A model generated the notes under the pieces. That model was not told the origin of the DNA and ran no database searches. It was given only the letters and a program-made list of their open reading frames with translations. A DNA stretch of 64,000 bases from Nilaparvata lugens (taxonomy: Eukaryota; Arthropoda; Insecta; Hemiptera; Delphacidae), in the NCBI RefSeq assembly GCF_014356525.2, contig NC_052505.1, positions 4,200,984 to 4,264,983 on the forward strand. The letters run 5' to 3'. The translations under genes were made by a program, and so were the position numbers. Positions 32,059 to 43,428 of this stretch are shown piece after piece (the first letter of the stretch is position 1; each line of letters begins with the position of its first letter).

Positions 32059-33560
32059 TTAATGGTACTATTACTTGATTTCTATATTAAGGCATTTATC
32101 TCAATTATTATGAAAATTTATTATTCAAATCATCATAAAACTATTTTTTCTTGACAAATAAAATATTATTGATTATTTAAAACAAGTCACCAGAATCTTA
32201 GATTCAAATATTGATTACCAAACAATATTAGGTACGGTATTTGCAATTAGAAATTTAGATCTCTCAACATTTATGGGAAGTTGAAGTGCAGTGATGGTTT
32301 TTCTTCTTGAGTATACCATTGGACATTTAATTAATAAATATATCTATCAACAAGCATTTCAGACAAAACATAAAGTTTTTGTTGGACTTGAATAGAGTTT
32401 CTAATTAGAGCTTTCAAAATTATTATACCGTATTCAGTCTATTTCTCATTCTTCTACTACTAGGTTGGTACGTTATTAGGGCCAGATCATATTTTATTTA
32501 TCACAAGAACAATATGACGCGTTTCTTCTAGGCGCCAATCAAAGAGCTCACTGCCATGCCGACTCTAAAAACGCTTAATTTAGTCTTTTGATAAGAATGA
32601 CCGATAACGTTGAACTTGTTCAAACAGCCAAGCCATCTACTCGTATTATATTACTCGTATGCTACTAATTTATGAGTTTACGGTACTAATGACATTGCAC
32701 ACTTACTAACAAGATTACCAGGTAGCCGAAGTTTAATAAAGTAGAATAAAATCCTCTATTCGTTAAGTTTTCCATAAACTTGCTTATATACATTGTTGAC
32801 CGCCAACACAAATCTCATTACCGGGAGTCTTTATAAATTCGATGGATTCATCAATAGACTAATTATTATTTAGTGACAAAATCTCAGGAGTGCCAGTTGG
32901 GCGTAGCATGCACCGTCATACTGGCACTCTCAAGATTTTGTGTCTACTATCGATCAGAGAGATACTATTCTCCAAACTCTAGTTTGTGTCTACTAGTTAG
33001 AGAGATACCACTCTCCAAACTCTAGTTTGTGTCCACTATCTATTATCAGATTAGATTTCTTTATTTATGAATGTTACAATAATTACTGGCTTATACACTA
33101 ATTTACATTAAATGACGGTGATGCTCATTATTCAACGAATTTGACAAAGTATAAAAAATTGATCAATAAAAATAAATATTAAATGCAATTAGAATAACAA
33201 TAATATAAAATTGTAATGTAACTTCATAAATCGGCGGTGTTTCAACAAATAATTGTCGATTCTCTAAAAAGGATATAAAATAATAGCCTTCCCATAAATA
33301 CACGACCGGGTTGTGATGGAATAAAGCTGTTGGGAGTATTATAACATGTGAATATATGATTTGAATCTAGAATTATGGGATTAATGAATAAGGTGGATGA
33401 TATTAGAATGAGTAATAGTGAATACAATATTGCTCCAATGATTCAAAATAGATAAATGAAACAAACGTTATAGGGTGGGATTTAATTAAGATTTTAGAAA
33501 TTAATTAAGTAATAATGACGATATGCAATACTGAAGAACAGAAAATGTTGAGAACAGAAG

Positions 33561-34386
33561 CTTTCCACCCTGTATATGTATTCGCAGTGGACAAACACTA
33601 GTATTATTAGCACATTGTTGTAGAATATTTCCAAAGCTTCAAAATGACATCTGGTTGGAGGCTGTAAGTCCATATTTTACGGCTGGAGCATCATCGGAAA
33701 AAGAGTAAAAGAGTACTTTTTGCAGCGGAAAACACACTTTTTCCACCAAATGCCAATCCCAACAATTAGAAAACCTTGTAACTCATTACCCCTTGAAGGT
33801 ACAGACCTGAAAATGGTATCAATCTCTTCGTAAAGATGTATGGGAATAGATTATCCATGATGGCAGCCAAAAATCTGATTTCAAGAGTTTGAAGTTAAAT
33901 TCACCATAGTAAAAGTTGGCGGAATTGGATAAATCTTTTGGATATTGTAGTATGATTGTATTGAAGCTTCCAGATGACTTAATTGATCGTCCTCGACATT
34001 ACTAGAATTAAAGATGATTTCTTAAAAATTGACATATTTTCCACCATCTTGTTTTTTTTATGATGACTAACATTTTTAAGATTGCCATCATGGATAATCT
34101 ATTTCTACACATCATTATATAGAGATTGATACCATTCCCAAGTATGTACCTTCAAAGAGTCATGAGTTACACGGTTTTCTAATTGTCGAGATTGTCATTT
34201 GGTGGAAAAAGCGTGTTTTCCGCTGCAAACAGTACTTTGTACTCTTTTTCCGATGACGCTCCAGCCGTAAAATATGGACTTGCAGCCTCCAACCAGATGT
34301 CATTTTTAAGCTTTGAAAATATTCCACAACAATGTGCCAATAATACTAGTGTTTGTCTACTGCAAATACATATACAGAGTTGAAAG
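33561..34386. repeat. Foldback element, copy A
   Basis: The left arm (33561-~33865) and right arm (~34079-34386) are imperfect reverse complements over about 300 bp, with an approximately 210-nt centre. Matching blocks include GTATATGTATTCGCAGTGG versus GTATATGTATTTGCAGTAG, CATTTTACGGCTGGAGC-like and TTTTCCGATGATGC-like motifs. The open frame 34183-34383 reads the arm and is not called a gene. Confidence 0.75.
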
Positions 34387-34389
34387 TGA

Positions 34390-35720
34390 AAAATTGTCCC
34401 CGAAAAATGTATGTTTCAAGTTTTTGAAGTTGAATAAATAATTGAAAGAGTGGTTGAAATGAGATGATTCTTCCGAACATCATTGTTTGGTTAATTCTAA
34501 ACACTTTGGTGGTAAAAACAATCCGATATCTCTCACAATAACTGAATAACAAAAGATGTAAAAATTTCTGTCAATAATGACCGCAATCTTGTATTTTTCA
34601 ATGATGTCGAATATTTTCGTTGTTACCATCATCAATATTCTTATTCGTCTTGTTGTAACAAGGAGATTGAGACCATTTGCAAGTCTCTATCTTTAAGTAG
34701 ACATGAAAAAATCGATTTTATAGTTCTAGCTTGTTACTTCATGCATATGGAAAAACGCACAAGAAATCATGCAGGATTTTCTTTGGAGGGCGCTGGAGAA
34801 CTCATTTTTCGACGTACAGCGCACGAAGATATTATCGTTTCAAAGTTGAAAAAACGCTCTAAATTTCAAAGATTGAAAATTTCTTCGTATTTTTTGTATA
34901 TGGAATATGGGCTTAAGTACACTCAACAATAAATTTTCCATTTTTTGACCGAATTTGACTTATGATGCATGATTTTAGACCGCCTTGAAAAGCCGAGAAT
35001 GAGGTGTAGTACGATGAAATCTGAGCATTGTGTCAAAAGTTAAAAGTGATTGAAATTTTTATCCTTAAGGTGTCCTTAAGCGCGCCTCTCCACTAGGAAA
35101 TACTGAAATGCATCTAACGGGTGATTCACATAGATCATAATATCATAAACTTATGTCATTTTGCGAAATATTAATGTGAGGACAATGTAGTTGGTGATGA
35201 TGGTTGAAGCTGAAAATTAGGTGTTTTTCACAATACAAGGAGCATTGTTGTCAGGTGTACCTGGAAATATTTATGAGATAGAGCGCTCTACCTGATCTCA
35301 GATTGTAGAGCACAAAAATACGCCCAGAGGGATTTTGAATTATACATCTAAATGGTCATAATCGTAAGATATTGTTGATCAAAAACTAAAATTCATCGAA
35401 ATTGATTTTTTTCTTCAAATTTCACTCATTTTTGAAAAATCAAAACTCAGTACTCATTGGAGATAAAGAGTTCCGAATGATCTCATTTTATACAGAATTT
35501 CATAATCTAAAAAAAGGCAAGAGAACATTTTTCTGTCCGATTACGAAATTTGGCAGAAATAGCTGAAAACTGGAAAATGAGCCGAAAATATGAGGTTTTT
35601 GGGCCACTCTGTATCTAGCACAAGGAAATTTTGCATGAAGAAATTGGTTCTGGACTTCTCTTATGTACCCAAATAATATATTAAAAAATCAGAACTACAA
35701 TATAAATTGCATGCACCAAT
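34390..35720 (-). repeat. AT-rich dispersed repeat R4, copy A
   Basis: Reverse-oriented relative of 51590-52190 and 12115-12545. A 63-codon frame (34741-34932) is identical in copy B but has no known domain. Runs to GAACCAATTTCTTCATGC-like sequence near 35650. Confidence 0.6.
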
Positions 35721-36704
35721 GTATATAGTGACGACTTAACAGAATAGATCTTGTAGACTTTATAAATGAGCTTCAAAGATACAGTAAAAAGGGCGACCAT
35801 ATAAGCTATAAAGCTACCTGAATTGTGAATATTGTTCTAAACAGGGAGGGATTGCAGAAACTACAAAATGGAATTAGTCAAGGGCTTCCAGCGAGTGATT
35901 AGTTCTATAGATGTGTAGTCCATCTGACATGGGTCAATGGAATTTTCGTATTGTTATTTAGGACGTTGACTGATTTATTCTTTAGCGCTCTTTTACTCTA
36001 CTCTCTTTCACTCATTCTCTCACACACTCTCTCTCATCCTCTCTCTCTCTCTCTCTCATTCACACCCTCCTCCTCACTCCCTCTCTCTCATTCTTCCTCT
36101 CTCACACACACACACACAAATTAATACACCAATGCTTAGGCACACACTATACGTACTAAACGGGCTTTAGGGTTGAGTGGCAGAGAGGAACATGAGTCCT
36201 AACTCCGCCCTAATAAAGGCAATTAATAATCAATCAATCAATATCTCACTCACTCACTAACTCTCTCTCTCTTTGATAGAGAGTTAGTGGGAAGGATATT
36301 TTGAATATTCTTTCCAAAGAATGGACATTGATGTGTCCAAAGCTCCGCCAATTTATGTAGATGCATAACAATATGATTATTATCTATAGTTATTATATTA
36401 CAAATTGCTTTTTCATATCATATACAGTTCAATAATTATTTTCTCAGTCTATATTATGTAATTCATCTATAATTTTGCTGTATTGTAAGCTATTGTATAT
36501 AAGTGTATAAGCCAGTATATATTGTAATCTACATAAATAAAGTACTAAATCAAATCAAATCTCTCTATTTGTTTAAATCAAGGCTTCTGTCATCATTAAT
36601 AAATGATACATCAGCATAAGGTCACCAGCTTGGTAAGGTTTGGTGCATTCATGCTCTCATTTCATTCATAGATTCATATCATCACTCTTCTTTTTTATTT
36701 AAAG
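35721..36704. repeat. CT microsatellite and LINE-like tail upstream of the RING exon, copy A
   Basis: CTCTCT/CACACA low complexity at about 36000-36115 and 36240-36290. An AATAAAG followed by three AAATC units at about 36535-36560 looks like a LINE 3' tail. No gene. Confidence 0.5.
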
Positions 36705-36812
36705 TCTGATCACAATGTTTTGTAATAGGACAGTAGGAATTCTTTATGAAGAAACGACTGAAGAAACAGAAACAAACCAACTTAAAAATCAGAATGAGTT
36801 GGTTGATGAATC

Positions 36813-38880
36813 TGTAAAGTCTGACAAAGCATTTATTGTAACGGTTCCACTTGTTACTCTTTCCGCTACTACGTAGACATCATGTCGTCATTTTCCGTCT
36901 GCGCTGTCCGGTGACATCACAGTCACGGTTCTACGGCACTGCTATAACCAAGTTGGTTTCCTATATTATTCGTCGTGTTATTTGTCGTTTCAATTTTAAT
37001 ATTTGTACTATTCGATTTTTTGGAATTTATTTTGTCTTTAGGCATCTTACTTTCTAGATATTTGCTACTTTTTCACCAAACGTTTGTAAACGTCTTATGT
37101 ACATGGCTGACATTTCCGCTTTCCTTTTGTTGCTAGAGCGTCGGTCTGTCTTCTTGTCTTTCAATGGTTCCTAGTCGAGAGTGCACTTATGCTCCCGGTC
37201 TAAACTTTTCATCCAAATTCATCTAGTTTACAGAACGTTTTTTAAAAGTGAATTATTCTTTCAAATTAATTCGTTTATTCTATTCTTCAATTGTGATTCA
37301 ATTATTCATCGATTTCTTCACATATCTACGCTGATAAACTTTGTCAAGTTCACAACCTCGTGTGGGCATCAATTGCCATTTTTCTAACAATTGGCTTCAC
37401 CTCTTGAAACTCAAACTTTCAAGTTCATCATCTCTACCGTTTGGAAATCAATCTAAAAATTCCACAACTTGAAAGTCGGATTATTCGTTTGGAATTCTAC
37501 ATGTTCCTGCTCACACTTCCTCTGGGGGATTTGCCTGCTGTGGTGGACGCTTCCATTCTTGTCATCGCATGGCCAGTTCACATCGTCGCTTGCTGATGTC
37601 CTGTTCTTTTGGGTACTGCAGATTCCTTGCCTGTCTGCCTGGCTGTATCTCTTCTTCAAAATTTTATTCAGGTTACGTAAATCGTTCTATTCAATTTTCA
37701 TTTATGCATGTATTACATTAATTGTTCTATTGATGTCTATCTTGACATTCAATTCATTGAAGGCCCATGTTGCCTGTATTCAACTTGGACAATTTTTACA
37801 TTGTATTTAATAGCTACCCTTAGCTCTCAAGTGTCAATTTTAGGCCACTGTCGCCTATTAATCATTCTATTGATGTCTATCTTGACATTCGATTCATTGA
37901 AGGCCCATGTCGCCTGTATTTAACTTGGACAATTTTTACATTGTATTTAATAGCTACCCTTAGCTCTCAAGTGTCAATTTTAGGCCACTGACACCTATTA
38001 ATCGTTCTATTGATGTCTATCTTGACATTCAATTCTTTGAAGGCCCATGTCGCCTGTATTTAACTTGGACAATTTTTACATTGTATTTAATAGCTACCCT
38101 TAGCTCTTAAGTGTCAATTTTAGGCCACTGACGCCTATTAATCATTCTATTGATGTCTATCTTGACATTCAATTCATTGAAGGCCCATGTCGCCTGTATT
38201 TAACTTGGACAATCTTTACATTATATTTAATAGCTACCCTTAGCTCTTAAGTGTCATTTTTAAGGCCACTGACGCCTATTAATTGTTCTATTGATGTCTA
38301 TCTTGACATTCAATTCACTGAGGCCACCGACGCCCATTAATTGTTCTATTGATGTCTAACTTGACATTTAATTTACTGAAGGCCTATGCTGCCTATATTA
38401 CTTTATTCTATTTGTTGAGCACTATCTACAGCTCATTGTCATTTATTACTATTCCTTTTGTAAATCATTAAGATTGATTTTTGCAGCATTAACTTTTTCA
38501 TTATAGCACTCAATTTATATTCACAATTCAGGTATCATTAATAATATCTTTTTGATTATTGTCAGGCTTCAATGGTCATTAATGTCATTGACCTAATTTC
38601 ATTTAAATTTTGTATTTCTCCAACGTTTTTTATCACATGTTGTAATTATCCCAAGATTTTTTGACTCAATCTACTTACAATTGTTTTTGTATGTGGCCAT
38701 CTGCCTATTATTATTTTATTATTATTAAATCTCATCTTGTTGACTCATTTGGTCTTTTATTGGTGTACTTACCACACTTCAAGCTATCAGTATTTTTATG
38801 CACAGAATTCAAAGATTTATTTGTAGGTATTAATACCAACTATCATCCACAGTCCACTGCCCTGACTTTGGATTCTGCCA
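36813..38880 (+). repeat. 5' LTR, 2068 bp
   Basis: Starts TGTAAAGTCTGACAAAGC and ends GGATTCTGCCA. Contains four full 140-bp units plus partial ones (TGATGTCTATCTTGACATTC at 37731, 37871, 38011, 38151, 38292). Open frames inside are translations of repeats and are not genes. Confidence 0.9.
37731..38370 (+). repeat. 140-bp tandem array in the 5' LTR
   Basis: Units start at 37731, 37871, 38011, 38151 and 38292 (last shortened). The same array is in the 3' LTR at 44666, 44806, 44946, 45086 and 45227, so it was present before insertion. Confidence 0.9.
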
Positions 38881-39105
38881 TAAAAATTGGTCCTCCAGCC
38901 CGTTCATTTTTGATCCAGTGTTTACCTAGGATAATTGTTAATTGGACCGATTGGATAAAAATTGGTCCTCCAGCCCGTTCATTTTTGATCCAGTGTTTAC
39001 CTAGGATAATTGTTAATTGGACCAATTGGATAAAAATTGGTCCTCCAGCCCGTTAATTTTTGATCCAGTGTTTACCTAGGACAATTGTTAATTTTTATTA
39101 CCCAT
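38881..39105 (+). repeat. Three 75-bp tandem copies of the primer-binding region
   Basis: TAAAAATTGGTCCTCCAGCC occurs at 38881 (directly after the LTR), 38956 and 39031. The TGGTCC... seven bases after the LTR end is the likely primer-binding site (complement to a CCA-ending tRNA); I cannot name the tRNA. The remainder up to the gag ATG (39106-39587) is leader without a supported frame. Confidence 0.75.
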
Positions 39106-39587
39106 TTCTTGGTCCATTGAACCTTAGGGTTTCAGTGACCGTGTGCCTAATAGTCTAGCTTGACGCCAATGATTAGGTCCCACACTAGAGTATATTTTAT
39201 TCCATTGTACGTTTGTATGTTTGTATTGTTTAATATTAAGCATTCACACACTTGTTTCAAATTTTCAGTACTGGCTGCAACTCAAAGCACGCTGCGACGT
39301 GTATGCACCAGCTATCAACTATCTTGTACCCTGAGAGACTGAACCGCACTGAACTGGTCACAGATGGCTATTGTGCATTGAGAAAACAACACACAGCAAA
39401 CTACACCGCCTTGCGAGCTCGCTACTTGACTTGCCGCACAGCAAGCTTGATACAACTTGCCTCAAACACACAGGCGTGCCTCTCTGCGTACTGGACCAGC
39501 GCCCAAAGTTGCTTATTGGCGCAGCAATCTCATTTCTACATTGCAGTATCGTTTCGTTCACTCAGGTTTTTCTGTTAATTTTTAAGC

Positions 39588-42500
39588 ATGTCCGATCATG
39601 AGGAAGATTCACTTCCTGAGCCTTCTGCTCTTTTCAATGCAAGAGACAATTTACACCAGGAAATAGATTGGTTCATAACCAGCTATAACAATTATGTTGT
39701 GGACACTGAAGCCACTTATTATCAATTGTTGAGTGTCAAAAATGAACTAGGTTCACTTAGAATTAAGTATGATAAAATCCATGAACAGTTATGGAATTCA
39801 GAGTTGCAAGCACAAGACACTTCAACTCATTTTGAAATACTTAATAAGTTTATCTCCATTACCTCTAAGGCAAACTCTGCATTAACTGCTTTTGAAAGCA
39901 GACAATGCAACAATGAGGCCACTGCTGGTGCTTCCCAGCGGCCAACATCTCAAAACTCACATTTGGCAAATTTTCATTTGCCTCAGATTCCGCTTCCATG
40001 CTTCAATGGGGAGCTTTCAAAATGGCAAGCATTCTCAAGTGCTTTTACCAATATTATTGGTAATCAGGATAACATTAATGACTCATTGAAATTTTTCTAT
40101 CTTCGTCAATCACTCAGTGGTGAAGCTCTTGCTAGAGTGGAACACATTGAAGCTGACGAAAATGGTTTTCAGCTCGCATGGAACCTCTTAAGGGAGAGGT
40201 ATGACAATAAGAGATTAATTGCTGCCAGGCACGTCACGGCAATTGAATCTCCTCCTACCATAAAATGTAACTGTCTGCAATCATTACGGGCATTCATTGA
40301 CTTTTGCAAGTCTCACATTACCGCGCTCAAAGCACTTCAACTTGGAGTCCAAATCAAGGACTTATTGTACATGCGCAAAATGTTGTTGCAGTTGGATACT
40401 GCTACTGTTCGAGAATGGGAAAAGAGTGTTGGTATACACGACATTCCCACCATTGATAAATTTTGGAATTTTTTGGAATCACAATGCAAAATCATGGAAG
40501 CTGTTGCTTCAAGCTCAGCTAACCATCATCAAGGAAATGTACAGCAAAGTACACCCAACTCGGTTGGTGCTCATAGCAAGCTGAAGTTCAATCAAAATCA
40601 ATCGAATGTTCAAGCTAGGATGCAGGTTACTACCTCTTCTATGTCACCTTGTAATTTTTGTAATTCTGTTGGTCATTTTCCAAATCGTTGTAATGAATTA
40701 TTGAAGTTGCAGGTTACTGATCGTTGGAATGCTGTCCGTGACAAAAGGTTATGTTATAATTGCCTTAAGCCTTTCACACCCAATCATGTTTGTTCGGACA
40801 AATCGTGTACACTTTGTGGCAAGAGTCACCACACTGTTCTTCATAGGTCGTATCCTCAATCACGAGACACTCAGCCTACTTCTAAGGATAAGGTAACTTC
40901 AAATGTTATTCATTCTCAATCTTTTGCTCCCTCCAAGGGTAAGAATGCTGTTTTGAATTCCGTCATGGTTCAGAATGCGGAAACAACTAAGCAAGCTGTT
41001 TCTCATGCAGAACAGCCTCAGAAGAACTCTCATGTCACAATGAGCTCCACCTCGTCACTGTGTTTGCAACAGCAATCAACTGTCACTTTGTTACCTACTG
41101 CCGAAGTTTTGGTTCAAACTTCTAGTGGGGAATTTATTAAAGCAACTGCTCTTTTAGATTCTTGCTCTGATTGTAATTTGATGTCAACTAGGTTGGCTGA
41201 AAAATTGTCACTTGTTACTTTGTATTCGGACACTTTGATTCATAGTGTAGGTGAGAATAAGACCAAATCATCTATTTCTCATTCAGTTTGCTTGTCTTCA
41301 TCTGATCGTTCATGGTCGGTTGAAGAAAATTGTATTGTAGTTGATAGCATATCATCTAATGTTCCTAGTGTGAACATTGATCTTTCTCAAATTTCAATTC
41401 CTGTTGAACTCAAATTAGCGTATCCATTGTTTGATCAGCCTAAGCCTGTAGATTTGTTACTTGGTGCTGGCATATTCGCATCTGTTCTTCAGCCTGGTAA
41501 ATTGTATTTAGCTCAAAACGCTCCTATTCTTCAGAAAACCAGTCTAGGTTGGGTCATATTTGGTTCTTGTAAAACCATTCGTCCTATTGCAGCACCTCGT
41601 TCGTGCCTCCCTGCTTTGCCTGTGGCCGCTCCCCGTAGGGTCATGTCGAATTTTCTAACTTCAAATGATGTCTCTCATCAGTTAGAGAAATCAGTTCAGG
41701 AAATCAGTTCTCAATCAGTTCAGGTATTAGCTACTACTTCTTCTCATAATGATGTTATCTCAGGCATAATCAATAGTTGCTCCACTTATCACAAAATTGT
41801 TCGTACAACAGTGTATGTTCTACGGTTAATTCATAATTGTAGGAAACAAAATTCAGTCGCTTCGCGCTTTGGTCAATTAGCTATCTCTGAAATTATAGAA
41901 GCTGAAAATTGTATCTTCAAATCCATTCAAAAAGAAGCCTTCTCTGCTGAACTTAAAGCATTGCATCAAAATCAGGAGCTATTGCCCAATAGCTCTATTA
42001 AAGCCTTGTCACCATTCATTCACTCAGATTCACTGCTCAGAGTTGGTGGACGTTTGCAAAATGCAAATGCTTCCTTTGATTATAAACATCAAATATTGTT
42101 GCCCAGCAATCACAAATTCACTCGTGCATTGATTGTTGCTCACCATCGTCGTCTAAGTCATGCTGGTGTGCAGGCCACCATGGCCAGTGTAAGACAACGA
42201 TTTTGGTTTCCCTCCACCCGTCGCACCATCAAAAGTGTATTGCGGCATTGCATAATGTGTTTTCGCTTTTTGGCTCTTCGTTCTGAGCAAATCATGGGTA
42301 GTTTACCAGCGGCCCGCGTTCAGGCTAATTTTCCCTTTTATAATTGTGGTTTGGATTACACCGGTCCTATTTCCATCCGTGTAGGCGGCCCCAAATCTTG
42401 TACCTTTTCTAAAGCATTTTTGTCGCTGTTTGTGTGTATGGTAACTCGAGCCGTTCATATTGAAACTGTCTCGGAACTTACTTCCAAGGCATTTATTGCC

Positions 42501-42893
42501 GCTCTGATTCGGTTTTCTGCTCGTCGTGGCATTCCGCATTCCATTTTTTTGGACAATGCCACAACGTTGGTTGGTGCCAACAATGAGCTACGCGAGCTCC
42601 ACGAATTTTTGTCCTCTGATCGTCTCAAATCAGATATTCATGACACTATGTCTGTACTCAACATCCAATGGCACTTCATTCCCCCTCGGGCTCCGCACTT
42701 CAGTGGACTCTGGGAGAATGCGGTAAAAAACTTCAAACGCATATTCCGTGTAGTTACATTCAACAAGGTATTTAACTTTGAAGAAACCTGTACTCTTGCT
42801 GTTCAGGTCGAAGCCATCTTGAATTCGCGCCCTCTTGTTCCCTTGTCGGAAGATCCACATGATCTTGCCTACTTGTCTCCAGGTCATTTTTGA
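39588..42893 (+). CDS. BEL/Pao gag-protease-integrase polyprotein lacking RT and RNase H
   Basis: 1101 codons from an ATG at 39588. Gag: a coiled N-terminus, then a DUF1759-like region (LPCFNGELSKWQAFSSAF, ~39980-40250), then a CCHC knuckle CNFCNSVGHFPNRC (~40650) and further Cys/His pairs. Protease-like: TALLDSCSDCNLMS (~41150), then LLLGAGIF and SLGWVIFGSC (~41560). Next should come ~800 residues of RT and RNase H; instead only ~60 residues lead to the pre-integrase block YHKIVRTTVYVLRLIHN (~41790). Integrase: HH...CxxC zinc finger (~42135-42260), core Asp in GLDYTGP, Asp in FLDNAT (~42553) and Glu in GLWENAVK (~42714). The frame closes at a TGA caused by one missing T in a T run (42886-42890). 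It could supply Gag and integrase only, not copy itself. Confidence 0.85.
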   Translation: MSDHEEDSLPEPSALFNARDNLHQEIDWFITSYNNYVVDTEATYYQLLSVKNELGSLRIKYDKIHEQLWNSELQAQDTSTHFEILNKFISITSKANSALTAFESRQCNNEATAGASQRPTSQNSHLANFHLPQIPLPCFNGELSKWQAFSSAFTNIIGNQDNINDSLKFFYLRQSLSGEALARVEHIEADENGFQLAWNLLRERYDNKRLIAARHVTAIESPPTIKCNCLQSLRAFIDFCKSHITALKALQLGVQIKDLLYMRKMLLQLDTATVREWEKSVGIHDIPTIDKFWNFLESQCKIMEAVASSSANHHQGNVQQSTPNSVGAHSKLKFNQNQSNVQARMQVTTSSMSPCNFCNSVGHFPNRCNELLKLQVTDRWNAVRDKRLCYNCLKPFTPNHVCSDKSCTLCGKSHHTVLHRSYPQSRDTQPTSKDKVTSNVIHSQSFAPSKGKNAVLNSVMVQNAETTKQAVSHAEQPQKNSHVTMSSTSSLCLQQQSTVTLLPTAEVLVQTSSGEFIKATALLDSCSDCNLMSTRLAEKLSLVTLYSDTLIHSVGENKTKSSISHSVCLSSSDRSWSVEENCIVVDSISSNVPSVNIDLSQISIPVELKLAYPLFDQPKPVDLLLGAGIFASVLQPGKLYLAQNAPILQKTSLGWVIFGSCKTIRPIAAPRSCLPALPVAAPRRVMSNFLTSNDVSHQLEKSVQEISSQSVQVLATTSSHNDVISGIINSCSTYHKIVRTTVYVLRLIHNCRKQNSVASRFGQLAISEIIEAENCIFKSIQKEAFSAELKALHQNQELLPNSSIKALSPFIHSDSLLRVGGRLQNANASFDYKHQILLPSNHKFTRALIVAHHRRLSHAGVQATMASVRQRFWFPSTRRTIKSVLRHCIMCFRFLALRSEQIMGSLPAARVQANFPFYNCGLDYTGPISIRVGGPKSCTFSKAFLSLFVCMVTRAVHIETVSELTSKAFIAALIRFSARRGIPHSIFLDNATTLVGANNELRELHEFLSSDRLKSDIHDTMSVLNIQWHFIPPRAPHFSGLWENAVKNFKRIFRVVTFNKVFNFEETCTLAVQVEAILNSRPLVPLSEDPHDLAYLSPGHF

Positions 42894-43261
42894 TTGGACA
42901 TCCACTTACGTCATTACCCTTCTTACCGCCTAACACCAAACACATTGATCATCGTTCACGTTGGTATCAACTTGCTGTTTCTATCCAGGAGCTTTGGGAT
43001 AGGTGGGCTCGTGAATATTTAACCACTCTTCAGAAAAAAGGCAAATGGCTAAACAATTGTGAAAATTTGAAGGTCGGTACGGTTGTCATCTTGAAGGATC
43101 CTGGTTCCGCGCAGTCCACTTGGAATCTGGCGCGCATTACTGAAGTTCATCCCAGTAAGGACGACAAGGTTCGAGTTGTCACTGTTCTGACTCCCTCCGG
43201 CACTCTTAAGAGAGCTATTTCGAGTTTAGCACCTCTTCCCATTGTTGAGGATTCTAGTTAA
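42890..43261 (+). CDS. C-terminal end of the BEL/Pao polyprotein (DUF5641-like), after a one-base frameshift
   Basis: Continues the polyprotein in the next frame: IGHPLTSLP, then WYQLAVSIQELWDRWAREYL, KKGKWLNNCENLKVGTVVIL and RITEVHPSKDDKVRVV, the usual tail after BEL/Pao integrase. The start given is only where the frame opens; there is no own initiation signal. 43262-43428 is 3' leader ending in the purine-containing AAGGGGCCCAGTTTA before the LTR. Confidence 0.8.
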   Translation: MIGHPLTSLPFLPPNTKHIDHRSRWYQLAVSIQELWDRWAREYLTTLQKKGKWLNNCENLKVGTVVILKDPGSAQSTWNLARITEVHPSKDDKVRVVTVLTPSGTLKRAISSLAPLPIVEDSS

Positions 43262-43428
43262 TCCCCTTGCTCTTATGGTTCATTTCATATTTTCAGGTTT
43301 CATTGTTTTTCCCCTGGTTCTCACATGGGGCCCAGTTTTCAATTTTCAATTGCCTTGCCAGATTTTACATATTTCTTACTTTTTCTTATTGTGCCATACC
43401 CCGGTATGACACAAGGGGCCCAGTTTAT

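Noticed and set aside
36851..38900. Several 60-130 codon open frames in the 5' LTR and the same ones at 43466-45964
   Set aside because: They are translations of LTR tandem repeats; the same peptides recur because the DNA repeats.
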